DNA from: Pterobdella sp. o SKG-2022
Taxonomy: Eukaryota > Annelida > Clitellata > Hirudinida > Piscicolidae
Direction of reading: 5' to 3'
Assembly (NCBI GenBank): GCA_964035795.1
Contig: OZ038324.1
Coordinates: 7,161,206 to 7,225,205, forward strand
Length of the DNA stretch: 64,000 nt
In this document: positions 12,101 through 25,433 of the stretch, one piece after another
Layout of the letters: every line of letters begins with the position of its first letter
How positions within the stretch are numbered: the first letter of the stretch is position 1
Program-made: the position numbers and the translations under genes
Notes under the pieces: generated by a model
The model's input: only the letters and a program-made list of their open reading frames with translations
Told to the model about the DNA's origin: nothing
Database searches by the model: none

Positions 12101-15100
12101 TGGGCTGCAACCTGGAGAGGTGAAGAGATCATTTGCTGAGGTTTTTTGCTGTAGTCGTGAATGGTATTGATGTCATCCAGTGGTGACGTGTCACTTGTTT
12201 TATCGCTCGTAACGACCTTCTCTTCGTTTATGAGACTCAAGCATGATTGGTTGTCAAAAGTGTTGATACTGTCAACATGGAGATCTTCAACGATCTTTTC
12301 TGTAGCAGCAACATCATCGTCTTTGCCTGCAGCAGGTACATACTCTAGTTTCTCAGGTATGATGAAACCAGTGGGAAAGTTCAACTCCTCCAGATCCAGG
12401 TCACACAAGGGACTTGTCATAGGCCTGGCTCCATTGATCCTGCCACCGTTCAACCTGCCGTTGGTCCTCTGCTTCCACCTTATGTGGTTTGATGCGTTGT
12501 TTATTTGGTCTTGCGTTCCTTCCAAGTAATTTTCCAAGTTGAGAGCGATGTTTCCTGATACCTGATGATTTATTAATGAGCGTTTCAGGTATGGTAACTT
12601 TTAAAAATAAATTACGAATATCGGAATTAGTAATACCGAAGCGATAACTCTAAGAATGAATTTGCAACTCAACCTGGAAGAAATAATTCTGCAGCGACTC
12701 GAACTTATCAGCAGGCTTACCTGTGCCGCCATTCGGCACCTCGTCCTCTTTCAGGTTGTTTTCATCGTCAAAATAACTCTCGTCAAACATCTCCTCCAAC
12801 TTGTTCCAGGGCTGTTCAGTGCCGTCCCTGTAGTGGGCCAGCCTTCGGTGCCTGCACATATTCGAGTAGTTTTGGAAGACCTTCCGACAGGCAGTGCAAG
12901 CGTAAGTCTCTTCTTCCGGAGCAGTAACATTCTGGGCGTTTGGTCGGTTTTTGTTCTGCATTTCCTCCAAAGCTAGTCTCCTGGACTCGGCTCTGTCTCT
13001 TTCGAGCAACATCTGTTCATTATGATCGATTTACTTTATCTTCGTTATAACAGTGTTTATTTAATATGCGGTGCATATCAATGTAAGGTACATTTTTGTG
13101 GCATAAACATCATAAAGACCAATGTGCAATACCATAAAGATCATAACCACCTTGCGGGCCTTTTTCTTGACACAAACCCTCTTTTTGTTTGCCTCGATGT
13201 CTTTACCATGGGTCTCCTTCAAATGATTTGCCAGAGAGAGTTCAGTTACGAAATATTTGGTGCAGTAAGCGCACTCGTTGTACGACTCTGGATGTTGTTT
13301 GCACGTGTGTTTTTTGAGGTCGCCAGCCTGGGTGAAGGTGGCGGAGCATATGTAGCACGTTAAACGGTGCCCCACGTGGATTCTCTCGTGGCGCTTCTGA
13401 TTGGTCGCTGTGGGAAAGGTCTTGTGGCATTTTTGGCAAGAAAATGGCTTGGCTCCTGTGTAATTTTAATAAAAATTTATGTTTCACATAATCTTGACGT
13501 TAATTCGTGAAAATAATTGTTGTTGCAATGGATTTTTTGAAGGATTGAAAGATGAGACATACCAGTGTGCGTGACTTCATGCTTCACTAGGTTCTGCTTG
13601 TGTCTGAAGGACATATTGCAACTGGGACAATTGAAATTTTTTTCAGCGTTGTTGTCATTATTTTCATGCTCACCCCAATGTTTTTGCAAAGCACTTTTTA
13701 GATCAAAGAATCGATCGCAAATATTGCATCGGTACAAACCAGGCATGGATATACGCTCGTTTGAAACATCGCTGACACCACTGTTATTTATATCTTGCGG
13801 GTTTTTTACGACGTTTTTTATAGCTTCGTCGCTTTCTTTCGAATCAGCAGCGCCGACGACTGAATTTTTTTCGATATCCTTAGGAGCAATTACTCCACAA
13901 CTGACAACATCCAAACGATTGATATATTTGAATGTGATATGACTTCGAATGTAATGCCGTTTGAGAGAAAATGAGTGCTTATACTCCCCCATGCAGATAT
14001 CACAACGAAACATTTTGCGACCAGATTTCCAAAAAGATAAGACTGAGGGCGGTGTTGACTCGACCATTTGCTCAAAACTGAAAAAATTTCCACCTTTGTT
14101 TGTCATCGCTTTTGTACTAATAGGATTTGATGACATATTGCTTTTCAGCATTGTTGTGTGGTGAGTGGTTTCACTCGTTTGAGGATCATTGATTTCGTTT
14201 GGGTTACTGACTTTGTTAGGATCGGATGTAAGATCGTTGGTTTTTGCAGAATAATGGGGCAGTTTCAAAGACATCAGCATTGGTAATCGTTCTTCAGATG
14301 TTGTTTGCCAGGCATCGGAGCTGACAGGTGTGATGATATTAGCGGTATATATACAACTTGTTGTTTTGTCGCCTGAAGCAAATAGAGATGCATTATTTTG
14401 AGAGCTTTCAACGTTACTTCCTAAATTCGCTTCATTTCTGTTGATATTCGTTTTAAGAGCAGCATCGGTGGCTTGAACTCTAGAAACATGAGGTTGCTTA
14501 AAAGCGATGGGGGTTGTTGAGGTCTGCAGAGAGGGTACGTCTGCAACTTTTGGTACATTCCACTCTCCTTCATTTTCCTCCTCGTTTTCACTTTTTTCTT
14601 CTTCCTCGTTTGTCTCCTCCATTTCTTCATCCTCATTCGCTGTATTTTGATATTTTCTAATCAAATATTTCAAAAATAAACTCATATCAAACTCAAATGA
14701 ATCTGCACAAAACCTACCTGTATCATTCATCTCCTTCCAAATCTTTCTCACCACCCTCCGCCTACCTCGAGTCGATATCTCGGACGACCTGTTAAATTAT
14801 TACTCGAGCTCATGCTAGCTTTCAAACCGACGTACAACAATGAAGATGGTTAGTTTTTTTAAGCTATAAAAACCAAATCAAAAGCCATACAAATAGTTGT
14901 TTATCACCGAAACAATACCTCATAATAGGCTTTATTTCAGAACCTGTCTGAGCTCGTTTAACTGCTGAAATGTCATATCATTTATATATACTTTTTATAG
15001 CTTCATGCTTAAAAACAGATTCCAACCAATAGCTTCGATTTTTTTCTTGCCTTTCTTTTTCTTCACAGGAGTTTTCTCATACCACGTTAGTAGTTCTTCG

Positions 15101-16260
15101 CCAGGCTGGATGTCCTGAAAGTGGAATATCTCTCAAGAAATTCAACCACAATTTCAACAAAATTCAACCAGCATTTCAACAAAATTTAGCCACAATATAA
15201 CCACAACTCAACCACAATGCACATAAATTTCACCATACATTCAACCATAATTTAAGAAAAATTCTTCAAGAAGTCATTAAAGGCACCAAGCATAATGAGA
15301 GTTTTGTGTAGTTACCTTAATGGCGTGGTAGTATATATCTATTCCTTCTTGCTGCGCCACAATGTTCTGTTCTTCCAAGAATCGGGCACAGTTTACATAA
15401 CGCATCCAGTTAGAATGACGTGGATTGGAAGCGTTGATGTAGAAGAGAAATTCTTTGGTTTCCACATCAACAATCTAGACATTTGTTTGTTTGAATTTGG
15501 TGAGTTTTAAGTATTTTATACACACAATATTCAATTATGCGCAATTTAAACTTTTTTCAAGGCAATTAATTTGGGATTATAAAAGTAATTATTAGAAGTA
15601 TAGAACATAATGACTTATAACGTATGGTTATTTCCACATTCCCATATAAAAGCTAAAAATCAATGATCAAGCATAAATGTTGCGACGATAAACTTCGCCG
15701 ATTCAATAAAATTTGAATAAATCTTTAAACGGCCTTACGGATCACAAAAGAAAAGTTTGATAATCCAATAGAATAACGATACAAAGGACGAAGAGATTAA
15801 TAAAGGATAAAACCCCATACTTCCCATATGTAAGCAGGGTCCATTCCCTCATCAACCTCATAAGCCTTTTCCCCCGCGTATGGTCCAAACTTCGTACCAC
15901 TCTTGATCTCTTCTCTGCACCATATCCCTGTGGGCGGGTTTAACGTTGCTTGTTATCTCTACTACATCAAACGTCTACTGTTAGAACCAACAAGTTGGAT
16001 TGTGGCGTTTGTAATGCTTTCTAACTTGTTGATTTTAACATTAGAATGAAAACCTTCAAATCGTATTTTTTCTAACTATCACAATTTTTTAATTATAGCC
16101 ACTCTGTGAATCTATAATAAACCCGAATAAAAAATAAACTCTTAGGAACTAAACTCGTACCGTGTTTGCTGGGGTTTATTGAGGATGCTTTAATGCATAT
16201 CTGGGATGGAGTGTCTACGTCCAGTAACTTCACTCTCTTCTCTGATAACATCTGCATCAT
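9160..16260 (-). CDS. PRDM2: PRDM2/RIZ-like PR-domain zinc-finger protein, 12 exons, 1677 aa
   Basis: Nuclear regulator of the RIZ type (PR/SET domain plus C2H2 fingers). Exons in coding order: 16260-16161, 15927-15821, 15474-15316, 15114-15017, 14788-14718, 14639-13563, 13455-13151, 13012-12721, 12554-10822, 10626-10471, 10360-10244, 9978-9160. PR domain at about 20-137 (GTKFGPYAGE, SNWMRYVNCAR, EEQNIVAQQ, PGEELLTWY), then a KKKKGKKK basic tract and a Glu-rich tract. Ten fingers start near 391, 480, 512, 542, 569, 597, 676, 972, 1173 and 1358; the ninth is C2HC. PRDM2-specific matches are RKVFQNYSNMCRHRR, VLDLSKH, ELHKHI and CIYCRHQFLYI, in the human order, and the length is close to human PRDM2 (about 1718). 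The intron 14640-14717 is 78 nt and open in frame, so retention would add 26 residues. Start: first ATG after an in-frame stop. An upstream noncoding exon is possible. Confidence 0.9.
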
Positions 16261-18658
16261 ATTTAATACTTATTTCCCATCTTCCACATCAGTTTGTTAT
16301 AAATCAATTGAGTCTTATAAGATGCGTTGTGGATACATTATTTAAACCATAAGTTGATTTAATTTTTGTTAAAAATCTCTAAAATAAAATGAAAACACCA
16401 TGTGAAGTGACAAAAGTGTATGAAGGATAACAAAGAATTTACAACTATGTTCAACTCATGAGCGTCAGTTTATTTTTAATTTCTAAAAGCAAACCTATTA
16501 AAAGAAGCCATTGTATGGAAAAAAGTTTGGTTATATAAATATTCAGTTACTTTCACATGATACATTTTACGTTTGATAATAGTAATTATGTCCTCACAGT
16601 GGCCTAACGACAAATCAGTAATACTAAATGAAGACAAACAAGAAACCTAAAAAACGGTCTTTACACACTCATCGAAAACTATAATGAGTTTAGCCTCATC
16701 ATCGATCTTGTTCAGTTTTGAATAAAACATAATAAATTTCAGTCATTAAAATAACTAATACGAATACAAAATGAAAAATAGCATAAAAAAACATCGTACA
16801 GGTTACGCAACTTTTAAACTTATGAAGAAAAATTTTATAATTGAGTACTATATAAAGAAGAAAAATACATCGACACCATACGAATTGTATTAAAATACAA
16901 TGGAATACCGGCGTGTACAGCGAGTGTACACACTGTAGCTTTGAACTTTGTGACTGTATTAATTGGACTTGTATGTGTGCCACTCTATACGACATTTCAA
17001 CAACCTTGTTTTGTACTTATTATCACGAATACTTTTATTCTATTTTTTAAAATATTTTTTTTACTATTTTTTTTGTTTATTTATATATTAGTGTGTCACA
17101 GGGTTCTTATGATTTTATCATTCTTCATCGAGATTCTGTCACTCTTAGCTAATAATCGTCATTTTCACTTCCAAAGTTACATGGCCTGAAGCAATAGAAA
17201 AATTAGCCTTATTGGCACTTTTCATGAGAAAACGAACGGTAGTGAAGTTATTAAATAATATTAAATAAAAATCGATCTATTATGAGAAAAAGGTATCGAT
17301 AATATAAATTTGTAGTTCGTTATTTTAATATTCAAGATGGCTAGGTTAACGTCATTAGAATGAAATTCGCATGGCATAATACGTAGACCAACACTTGATA
17401 ATTATTCAATTAAAGAGGTAAATTTAGTTAACTAAACAACAACATAAGAATCTTATAGATGAAGTTGAGTTATACCCGTCAACAAAGGTTTATAGACATA
17501 TAGACACTGTTTTTAATGATAGATCAATATTCTCAATGGAGAATGCGAGTTTAGTAACTTAATAGAGAAAAACATGTAGATAGTAACAGAGCATTCATGA
17601 TGAACTGATAAAATATGTAACTGCAAAAGTACTTTATGAGCTTCATTATGTTGTTTTTTAGGTAAATTTTTTGTTTAAAATATTGTCAAATACAAAGAAA
17701 TATTAAAGTAAACTACCATTAAAACATGGAGAAAAATCCAATCAATGGTAATAATTAATATGTAGTTAACACAGTTTAAGTCTTATAACATTTAGACTTA
17801 TAAAACTGAATTTAAATATCAAAATTAGCTTATTTTGAATAAAAGCTTGAGTGGAAGTAAATAAAATTGTCATGAGTCCTTGAAAGTTTATATTTTTTAA
17901 TACTAAAAATATTTATTCATAGGTTTGTAGTTCATTATCTAAGTCCTCAAGATCTTGTATCTACTTTTGATGAAATTTTTAATGATGATGAATGAAGATT
18001 TTGAATTTTTTCTATAGCTTTCAACAAATTTAAATCAAGAATTTTGTCATCTCTATAAATGAGTCTTCATTGCTATTTTAATTTTTAAACACTAAACCAA
18101 AATATCACCAAGCATTCATATAAACAGCAGTTGAAAACAGGTTTTGATTATAGACATACTAATAGGGTAGTATATTGTGTGCACTATGTATGTTTTGAAG
18201 ATGATAATGTATGTGTATAAATATTATGAATGTGAATATTTTTAAAAATAGCCACTTTGAACATTTGGTATAAATGATTAGATTTTAGTAAATCTTTTTT
18301 GACTCTTATTAGATATAATTTTTTAATGTAACTATTAACTTATCACAGTTTATAATAATTTCTTTAGTACAAATCTCAGATTCTACATTTTAATCTTTCG
18401 AAAGATTTTAATCCATGTTTTTGTTGAACGAATTCAAGATAAAGCAAATTTAAATTGTGAATGTAAGCATTATATAAACGATTAATAAAACCAAGGATTT
18501 TAAAAACCTCACCTTTTATTAAATTGACAGTTTTCTTCGTTATGAAAAGCAATATAATATTTTAGAAAGCTTCGTGACGATTGAAATTCACTTTTAAAAG
18601 CAAAGCTCTTACACCAGTTTAATATTCTGGCAGTCCTAACACAACAACCACCACCTCT
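16261..18658. other. AT-rich intergenic DNA, no gene seen
   Basis: Upstream region of the PRDM2-like gene. I found no exon with coding character; the short open frames here are low-complexity. The promoter should lie in the first part, but nothing specific is visible. Confidence 0.5.
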
Positions 18659-18760
18659 CTATTTTATCACTCTCACTCCTTCTGTTTCCTTTTCGTAGCT
18701 TTTGATTCGGTAAAATCTCGCTTTTTTAAATTTCGATAAATCTTCATCCAGCTCAAATAG
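18659..18760 (-). CDS. Possible terminal exon of an unrecognised gene
   Basis: On the minus strand a good acceptor (TTTTTCTTAATTGCTTACAG) opens a frame of 33 charged codons (begins LFELDEDLSKFKKARFYRIK), ending in TAG. It is less AT-biased than its surroundings. No partner exon was found: the assembly gap lies 150 bases upstream. The product is not recognised, and it may be chance. Confidence 0.25.
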   Translation of the reverse strand, partial: LFELDEDLSKFKKARFYRIKSYEKETEGVRVIK

Positions 18761-18910
18761 CTGTAAGCAATTAAGAAAAAGTCAAAAATGAAATTCAAAC
18801 AAAGGATTCATAAAACTCGTTCAATTACAGAGTAAAAGATAAAAAGCTACCAAATACTATGTGCACTATGCAATTACACACATACATAAATTCTATATAT
18901 ATATATATAT

Positions 18911-19110
18911 NNNNNNNNNNNNNNNNNNNNNNNNNNNNNNNNNNNNNNNNNNNNNNNNNNNNNNNNNNNNNNNNNNNNNNNNNNNNNNNNNNNNNNNNNN
19001 NNNNNNNNNNNNNNNNNNNNNNNNNNNNNNNNNNNNNNNNNNNNNNNNNNNNNNNNNNNNNNNNNNNNNNNNNNNNNNNNNNNNNNNNNNNNNNNNNNNN
19101 NNNNNNNNNN
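18911..19110. other. Assembly gap (200 N) flanked by TA repeat
   Basis: Exactly 200 unknown bases follow a TA dinucleotide run (18893-18910). The round size suggests a placeholder or estimated gap. Any open frame across it is meaningless. Confidence 0.98.
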
Positions 19111-20033
19111 ACTCTGTTGAAAAGAAATCTATCTGTATTGGGACATACATTTGCTCACTTATTATGCTCTTAACGTACATATGTATTTACACGCAGCACA
19201 GACTGTGTGCAATACACAATTGTGTGTTATAGATGTTATATTCAAGCAAGATTTTCGTTACTCTTCATGTCAGCATTCATCTGCTCCGAAGACGCTCCTA
19301 TCCCATTCTGGCGCTCTTTACAGACCGCTTTTTACCCCGGAAATTTGCTGCAAACCACTCTTATTTCACATTTATGTCTTTATTAAGTTCCCTTTTGAAT
19401 TCTTTGTCACAATTATGAAGGTGAAATTTAAAATTATCACATATTTTGGAGAAAATTTTTGAGTATGATTTTCTTAAAAAGATAATAAAAACAATCTAAT
19501 TCATAATGTAGTAATGTTATAGAATATGATGACAATATCTCGAAATTCAATCGATAAAATAAACTTGATTTGCACTAAACTTGAGCGATTTTAACACTAT
19601 CCTAAAGAAGTTTAATGCTAAAGATCCGCGCTATTTTAACACAACCATTTATATTATTACTCTCGAAACTACCTACTTGATATACATGATAGACAATTTT
19701 GAAGTTGTGAATCAGCCATACAATTATGTGAATAACTACTTTCGATAGATCAAATTATCAGAAGAGTAATGTCCCAGAACATTTTCTGACCCAGAGTATA
19801 GCTTTTTGTGGATTGTGATTTGCAACTACGATATTTTTTTATCATTCTACTTTCCTATTCACTTAATTGAAAGAACTTCATGAATCAGATTAAAAATGAA
19901 TTATTCTTACGAAAAGCTTCGTGCATTTTGGTCAATAGACTCTTGTTTTTTTTTGTTAATACAAAATTATGTATCTTTTAATAAATTTAGTTGGACTTGA
20001 AAAAGCACTATGAAATACTAGCCACATTCAAAC

Positions 20034-20158
20034 GAGTATATTTAGGAACACAAATAAATTTTATTGAGATACAAAACTTTTCGACGTTTTGAAAATGTTA
20101 CTAAGTTAATGAAAAGCTTTGTGTCTCAATAAAACTTATTTGTTTTCTTAAATATACT
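20034..20158. repeat. Imperfect inverted repeat of the ACGAAGCTTTTCGT family
   Basis: Arms of about 48 bases: the left arm starts AGTATATTTAGGAACACAAA and the right arm is close to its reverse complement, ending GTTTTCTTAAATATACT. About 25 bases separate them. The arms contain CAAAACTTTTCGACG and GAAAAGCTTTGTG, variants of the core shared by other fold-back repeats in this window. Confidence 0.75.
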
Positions 20159-21379
20159 AATATATATATGATTACAGTGACAACGAACAACATTTGACTC
20201 TTCGACTTTAGCGTCTATGTTGTAGAATAGATGAGCAAGACTTCAGTAGATTTAATATACACAATTTTAAGGCAATTATCTCAAGGAGGTATTATAGTGA
20301 AAACTTTGAAAAACTTACTTAAAAAATGAGTTTGCTATCTTTCTATATATTTTTATCTATTAATTTTGAAGCAGTTTTCTTTAAAGTCTCTTAAAATGGA
20401 AAATAGCTTTTATACGCACAAAAATATAAAAACCACAAACATACAGACATACACATGACAACAAATGTTAATATACAAAACACACAAACATATAAGAATA
20501 TACATAATAAGAATATAAATATAAATAACACACAAATAACTCCACGTAAGCCAAACACACACTCACACACAGAGAAAAGCATTATAATACACACAAAATC
20601 CCACACACATTAAAACTCATTCACACATAATCATATATACATACACACTTGTACAAACTGTAAAACTCATATCAGTTCATACATAGACAAAAACTGAGAA
20701 TAAATGATAGGAAAAAAGTACTTTAATTCGAATCTTGAGGAAATTCTCATAAAATAATTCCTTGTGAAGTGAGTTTACCGCACCAACCTCTCAAAAATAT
20801 ATTCATGTCTAACTGTATGTATTTAAACTTGGAATCTTTCAACCCACAAAACAGCATCACTTGTTTTTGTAGAAATTATAGATTCATTTTAAATATTCCA
20901 CAATATAACTCGAATCTTTTACGAAAAGCAACACTTGTATTTGAATGGCTTAATTTTCGACAAGTTAAGTCTTATCATGAAACATTTGTTACAAAGTCTA
21001 TAATTCCTACGTGTTGGCTTCATGATCAAAAGGTAAATTAATGTATTTTTCAATGAAAAGATATATAATTGTGAGAAGACCAGGGTTCTCAATGAACAGC
21101 ATTCTCATTAAGAAATATAAAACTACAGCTAAAAACATAAAAAATTACATCAAAAGAACCTTTTAGGAATATTGATAGAAAAAGATATTTTTCTTAACTA
21201 AAAGCACAAAAAAAACAAAGAACTATAATAATATATACATATATTATACAAGCACATGCATACACGGATTGGAAGGGATACAAGGAAACAAGCATTCAAA
21301 CAAATACAAAAACACGCACACAAAAATTTGAAGACATCCAAATACAAATATAACTAAAGGTAGAGAAACAAATAAGAAA

Positions 21380-21382
<3 letters not shown>

Positions 21383-21435
<53 letters not shown>
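21383..21435. repeat. (TA)n microsatellite
   Basis: Uninterrupted TA dinucleotide run. Confidence 0.95.
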
Positions 21436-21438
<3 letters not shown>

Positions 21439-23923
21439 GTACTAACACATAAAATCTTGAAAAATACAGATAAAAATAGATTTAAAGAAAAATTTAGAAA
21501 TATTCTCAAAGAAATAAAAATACTGAGAAAGCATAACAAAGACAACAACAGGAGATAGAAGAAATATTTCACTAAAACAAGGTCAAAGCTTGTTTTAAAG
21601 CTTCACTTGTATCAGCGTATTATCCATTTAGGTTAATAATGAGAAGTGTTTACGTTGTTGTGAATGATGTTTTATACAATAAATTTGATGATATACTCCA
21701 ATGATATCTATAATATTAGACTCCATTGCTAAAATACTAAACAATTGAATAAGTAGATTTATTACATTCAAATAAAAAGTGTATCTAAATCTTATATTAT
21801 CTATAAGATTCAACCATTTTAAGTCCCACTAAGGGTGTTTGTAGGAGAGGAGAGGTCACATTTATTGATGTTTCAAAGCATTAGTTGAAGCTTATAAAAA
21901 ATTCTTTTCAAACTAATTAAGCCTTTTATAGGATTTATATAGTTTTGGTTGGCTTAGAAGATAATTGCCATTAAAAGTGATAGCAAAGTTTATCGACCTG
22001 AGTGCCTTTAGCTCTATTTTAGGTTAATTATATATAACTAGTCAAAGTTGATAAAAAAATAATAGCTAAAACAATGAACTTTATAATTGCGGTCTTTTAA
22101 ATATTCAAAAGTCTGTAAAACTTTAAATCTCCAAGCAGTTTTAATGATTTGGCTCAGACCGGATTGAACACATTTAGAAGAATTATTCAAATAACGTATA
22201 CTCGAAATTAAAATAATTGAAAAGTAATAAAAAAAGGCGAAATTTTTCCGATCACCTCTTTTTTCAGCAAATCTCAACAATACTATAAAATGGGCTTAAT
22301 GAACAAAAAAAAAAGTACCGAAAAATGTGTGAAAATTGAAAAAAAATGTGTTGGTTCTATTGAGAGCAAGAAAACTGACAAAAAACAAAAAACAATGATA
22401 AGTCTAACATAATAGCAGTGTAGTTACTTCAAGCCTGATGTGATGGAAGCATGAAACACGGAAAACTGAGAGCAGAAAGTGATGTGAAAGAGGTGAAAAC
22501 TCAGAAGTAGATGTTTATGCAAATCCGGACTCTCAGAATGTTGAAATCCATTATAATATCTGATAGTTTCAGTCAAGTTATCAATTTTTGCATTGGGTAT
22601 GGATTTACCAGGCTTAATGCGGCAGTCTAGCTTTTGTAAAATCCTAGAACAATAAAAGTAGTTGGGAACTATTGGTTCAGAATAACCACAATTAACGGTT
22701 AATAAAAACAACAAAAATTGTTTTTTTTTTTAATTATTATTCTTATTGTTATTATTATTATGGGCTTGTATTTAAGAAGTTTTCAACGTGAGTAACAAAA
22801 AGGAGTGTCAAGAAGCTAACTTTCTCTATGAAATACAAAATAACTTAAGCCGCGTTAACTTTCAGTTTACTTTTTGAAAAATCAAAGATAAAATCTTCTA
22901 TAGTGATATAACAAGCAGAGTTGGAAAGTTTTATACCTAAAATAAGGTTTAGAAGAATTTGAAATTTTGACGAATAAGATTAGGAAAGCAGTAAAAAATT
23001 AAATGGAAACATGACTACAACTACGGATTTTAGTTCATAATACCAAATATTTGAAATAAGAAAAATTTTTAATTTAAAAATATAAAATTCGTATATATAA
23101 AAATATATTTTGTTGAAATTTTATAAATTATTCAAAATATCTTTACAATATAGGTAATTGTATATACGAAAAAGACGATGCTACAATAACTAAACGACGT
23201 TCGCTATCAGTCATTAGTGAAAGAGTCTGTAGAATGTGTTGGAGAATTTAAAGAGATTTAAGACACGATAAAAAAGTCATAATTCTTCAAGAATGAAAGA
23301 GAAAAAGATTCAAACATGAAAAGATAAAATCACAATGGGGCATTTTGTACGGTAGTGAAACGGAATAAAACTTCATGTAAATGGAATTCAAAATTATAGA
23401 TTCATACAAGATTTCTATAATTTCTTTCCTTTGTAGAAAATGTAACTACTTTTTAAACTCAAAAAATCTTTTCATTGTGCTTAACCTTTTCTTACACTTA
23501 AACCTTTAATATTAATAAAAATATATTTTGCCTTCAGTTATGTAGTGAGTCAAAATGAAATTTGCTAGGTTATTAAAACAATATTAAATTTTTCGATTTT
23601 TAGAGTTATATGATTCATCGAAACGATCAAAAAATAATAATTAAGAAGCAATAAAAGACACTAAAACTTCAAAAATTTTTATAAACCTCAAATGCTTCAA
23701 CAATTTATGAATCTTAATCAAAAATACCGATTTAAGACATTCTCTCAAAATGAAGCATTTGATATAGACCTGAAAGATGCCACTATTCCAGTGATCAATA
23801 TGCACCGTGTCCCAAGAGAGTACACTGTTTTGTGACGTCATCAGAGCAAGCTTCACTTCCAAGACATCGATAAAATTCTAAAGAATGTTAGACGTTTGTA
23901 AAAACTGTTGAAGTGTAAAGAAA

Positions 23924-24085
23924 GCTCCACGACTGCCTGGAATCTCAGCACGGTTAATTGAAAAGTTTTCGAAACATTGTCTCCAAACTATAGACGTTAC
24001 GAAGAAACTATTTCAAAAAGGTGGCATTCCACGAGGTTGGTACAAACTAGTGTTACTCCAGTCTATTAAAATTAAAAAAAGCTAA
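23924..24085 (+). CDS. Short unexplained coding-like segment
   Basis: An open frame of 53 residues before TAA, beginning APRLPGISARLIEKFSKHCL and containing GGIPRGWYK. Composition is markedly less AT-biased than the flanks. It could be the last exon of a gene or a fossil of a mobile element. No phase-matched upstream exon was found and the family is not recognised. Confidence 0.25.
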   Translation, partial: APRLPGISARLIEKFSKHCLQTIDVTKKLFQKGGIPRGWYKLVLLQSIKIKKS

Positions 24086-24425
24086 AACTAACTACGAATC
24101 AGTCCCATTAAGCTTAACATGTTGAGTTAAAGTGATGGCAGACATACAAGGCACATGAATCGGAGTTCTTAGAATCGAGGCAGCAAAATAGCAGTTACTT
24201 TTTTTCATGAAACCTCACACCAAGAAATAGATAAACCCAAATAAATACCTAACTTTAAATTTTGTGCCATACTATGCCATTCCAGAAACATAAAAATAGT
24301 TTTAGACCACGTGCTAGTCGATATATAAATCTAAAAAAATCCTAGTTTATGCTTATTATTCTAGCTTTTTTTGAGCACTACCCAAATAAACACTTAATGC
24401 TAATAGTAACAGTGTATCCAACAAC

Positions 24426-24577
24426 TTATTTGTTGAGCTGTGCCAGCAACGTTTGTTGCACGTGACCGATGGCTGAGGTATTGGAAACTGAAACTTGTCT
24501 TTTTTTAATTTTATCGCTTAAGCATTTTTTAAAGTTTTTTTGGAATTCTTTCTTTTCCGGTCGGGTAATTGTCAATA
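24426..24577 (-). CDS. Possible terminal exon of an unrecognised gene
   Basis: The minus strand has a strong pyrimidine tract (about eight T, then ACCTCTCGG) before a CAG acceptor, then 49 codons and TAA. The product is rich in Lys and Gln (contains TRPEKKEFQKNFKKCLSDKI and ends AIGHVQQTLLAQLNK). A GC-richer patch at about 24930-25030 on the same strand has an ATG (MSGMSKREAGHFLMG) and might be its first exon, but I could not join them in phase. Confidence 0.3.
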
Positions 24578-25128
24578 CTGACAGCACTAGCCGAGAGGTA
24601 AAAAAAATATTTGACGAGCTGGGAGATTGCCTTTGTATAACTCTTTTCAAGGTGTATTTTACTTTATAATTGAAATAAAACAATATTAGCATAGACTTGA
24701 GTAGTCTACAATTTTAAATGAATAAATTTAGTTTTACGCTTCTCATTTTCGGTTAAAACTTTAAAATTGAAATTTTCAAAATTTTATTACAAATGTTACA
24801 CTGTTATCAAACGCATAAACCAGTCTGTAAAAACATTAACAAAATAATTTCGCTTGATTGCAACAAATAACATCTTAAGTCAAAAGAGGAAAAAAATCAA
24901 GAGACATGATTAGAAGTGAACGTGTCGACTAAGAACCCACAAACCTGACCAACCAAATCAAGGGTAAACTCCCATCAAAAAGTGACCAGCTTCCCGCTTA
25001 CTCATGCCACTCATACCCTACCACACCAACCCTGACGCAAAATAAATAAAACATTCAACTAATCTTGATTCATTATACACACAAGCAAAGATACGGCTAT
25101 AGCTTTAAAACAGCTATGTATAACTTAG

Positions 25129-25134
25129 TTTATT
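25129..25134 (-). terminator. Polyadenylation signal for the BAK gene (candidate)
   Basis: AATAAA on the minus strand, about 300 bases after the BAK stop codon at 25434-25436. It is the first canonical hexamer I noticed on that side. Confidence 0.35.
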
Positions 25135-25433
25135 TGTAAGGCGCACAGTTTGCAAACTAGGTTTGCTGGAGAGGCGCTGTACTCTGTGAAATAAGAACTC
25201 CAAAAAATGAGCATCTATGAGAATATATGATGCACACGCCACACCCGACCTACAACCCACTCTGTTCAGGCGTGCTACTACGAGGGCTAAAAACATCTTT
25301 TACAGACGTCACAGTTGATTAGCATTTATATAAGAGTAAAAATTAAGGCGGTTTGAGAAATATAAGAGCAACGATAAGTTTTTGAAAAATTTAAATATAG
25401 TATACAAAGATAATTCTGCTGTGAAGAGGTTGG

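Larger units (their letters stand above)
19111..23910. other. AT-rich region with repeats, no supported gene
   Basis: Holds the reverse-orientation core GAAAAGCTTCGTG near 19905-19925, the inverted repeat at 20034-20158 and a TA microsatellite at 21383-21435. An open plus-strand segment at 20769-21041 ends in a donor-like AAAAGGTAAAT. A richer minus-strand segment near 23770-23860 (contains LSWDTVHIDHWNSGIFQ, then GTCTAT) could be an isolated exon. Neither has a phase-matched partner and neither product is recognised. Confidence 0.4.

Noticed and set aside
10981..12529. Several plus-strand open frames (Ser/Leu-rich)
   Set aside because: Antisense shadows of the large PRDM2-like exon 12554-10822.
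13022..14164. Plus-strand open frames opposite the zinc fingers
   Set aside because: Antisense to finger-coding exons; composition follows the coding strand.
18859..19232. Open frames crossing the N stretch
   Set aside because: They depend on 200 unknown bases and have no coding signal on either side.
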